From contig JANLHE010000448.1 in NCBI GenBank assembly GCA_024653875.1, forward strand, positions 1 to 9,522: a stretch of 9,522 nt of DNA, given 5' to 3'. This document shows, piece after piece, positions 9,386 through 9,522 of this stretch. Position numbers and translations under genes: made by a program. The notes beneath the pieces were generated by a model. The model worked only from the letters and a program-made list of their open reading frames with translations, made no database searches and was not told the origin of the DNA. This DNA comes from Acidobacteriota bacterium (GTDB lineage: Bacteria > Acidobacteriota > Vicinamibacteria > Vicinamibacterales > SCN-69-37). Each line of letters opens with the position of its first letter. The first letter of the stretch is position 1.

Positions 9386-9522
9386 CGCCGCGACGCGTGC
9401 TGCTCGTGACCGATTCGTTCCCGCCCGGCTCCGGCGGATCGGGGTGGAGCACCTTTGAACTCGCGCGCCAGCTCCGCGCGCGCGGCCACACGGTGGCCGT
9501 GGTCCATGCCGCGCCGGGAGAC
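9382..9522 (+). CDS. GT4-type glycosyltransferase, N-terminal 47 residues only
   Basis: The ATG at 9382-9384 overlaps the previous stop (ATGA), and the frame is open to the window end. The visible part reads as the first Rossmann half of a GT-B enzyme: a hydrophobic strand RVLLVTDSFPP (5-15), the glycine-rich turn GSGGSGW (16-22), a helix STFELARQLRARG (23-35) and the next strand HTVAVVHA (36-43). This is the common start of GT4 proteins, making it a probable third GT4 member of the operon. The donor-binding half is outside the window, so the family assignment rests on the N-terminus alone. Confidence 0.75.
   Translation, partial: MTPRRVLLVTDSFPPGSGGSGWSTFELARQLRARGHTVAVVHAAPGD

Overview
The window is GC-rich, with strong G/C preference at third codon positions, GTG starts and tightly packed genes. 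It encodes a B12-dependent class II ribonucleotide reductase and a glycan-type operon. This style fits an Acidobacteriota (Vicinamibacteria-like) or similar high-GC environmental bacterium. That placement is inferred from composition and protein flavour only; no rRNA or tRNA was seen.

Left half, minus strand: nrdJ (541-3393) is followed by a stand-alone B3/B4-domain gene (1-577, cut by the window edge). The second gene starts inside the last codons of nrdJ in another frame, so the two are probably co-transcribed.

Centre (3394-3858): a 465-bp intergenic region between divergent genes, dense in regulatory signals. Facing nrdJ are two NrdR-box-like 16-mers spaced exactly 32 bp apart, followed by a sigma70-type promoter (TTGACT, 17 bp, CATATT). 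Facing the other way is a 108-nt three-stem element that resembles a c-di-GMP-I (GEMM) riboswitch in sequence blocks and topology, with some deviations. Further on are a T-run with a weak stem and a five-copy heptamer repeat. If both assignments hold, the nrdJ mRNA leader would be the antisense of the riboswitch, giving an overlapping divergent (excludon-like) arrangement.

Right half, plus strand: six genes with 4-nt start/stop overlaps or a 1-nt gap, evidently one operon running off the window. They are a CPBP-family intramembrane protease-like protein, a multi-spanning GT-C-like glycosyltransferase, a GT4-type glycosyltransferase, a zinc-ribbon SAM methyltransferase, a second GT4 enzyme, and the start of a third. 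The likely job is assembly of a surface or secreted glycan on a lipid carrier. A c-di-GMP riboswitch in front of such an operon would make biological sense, because c-di-GMP commonly controls exopolysaccharide synthesis.
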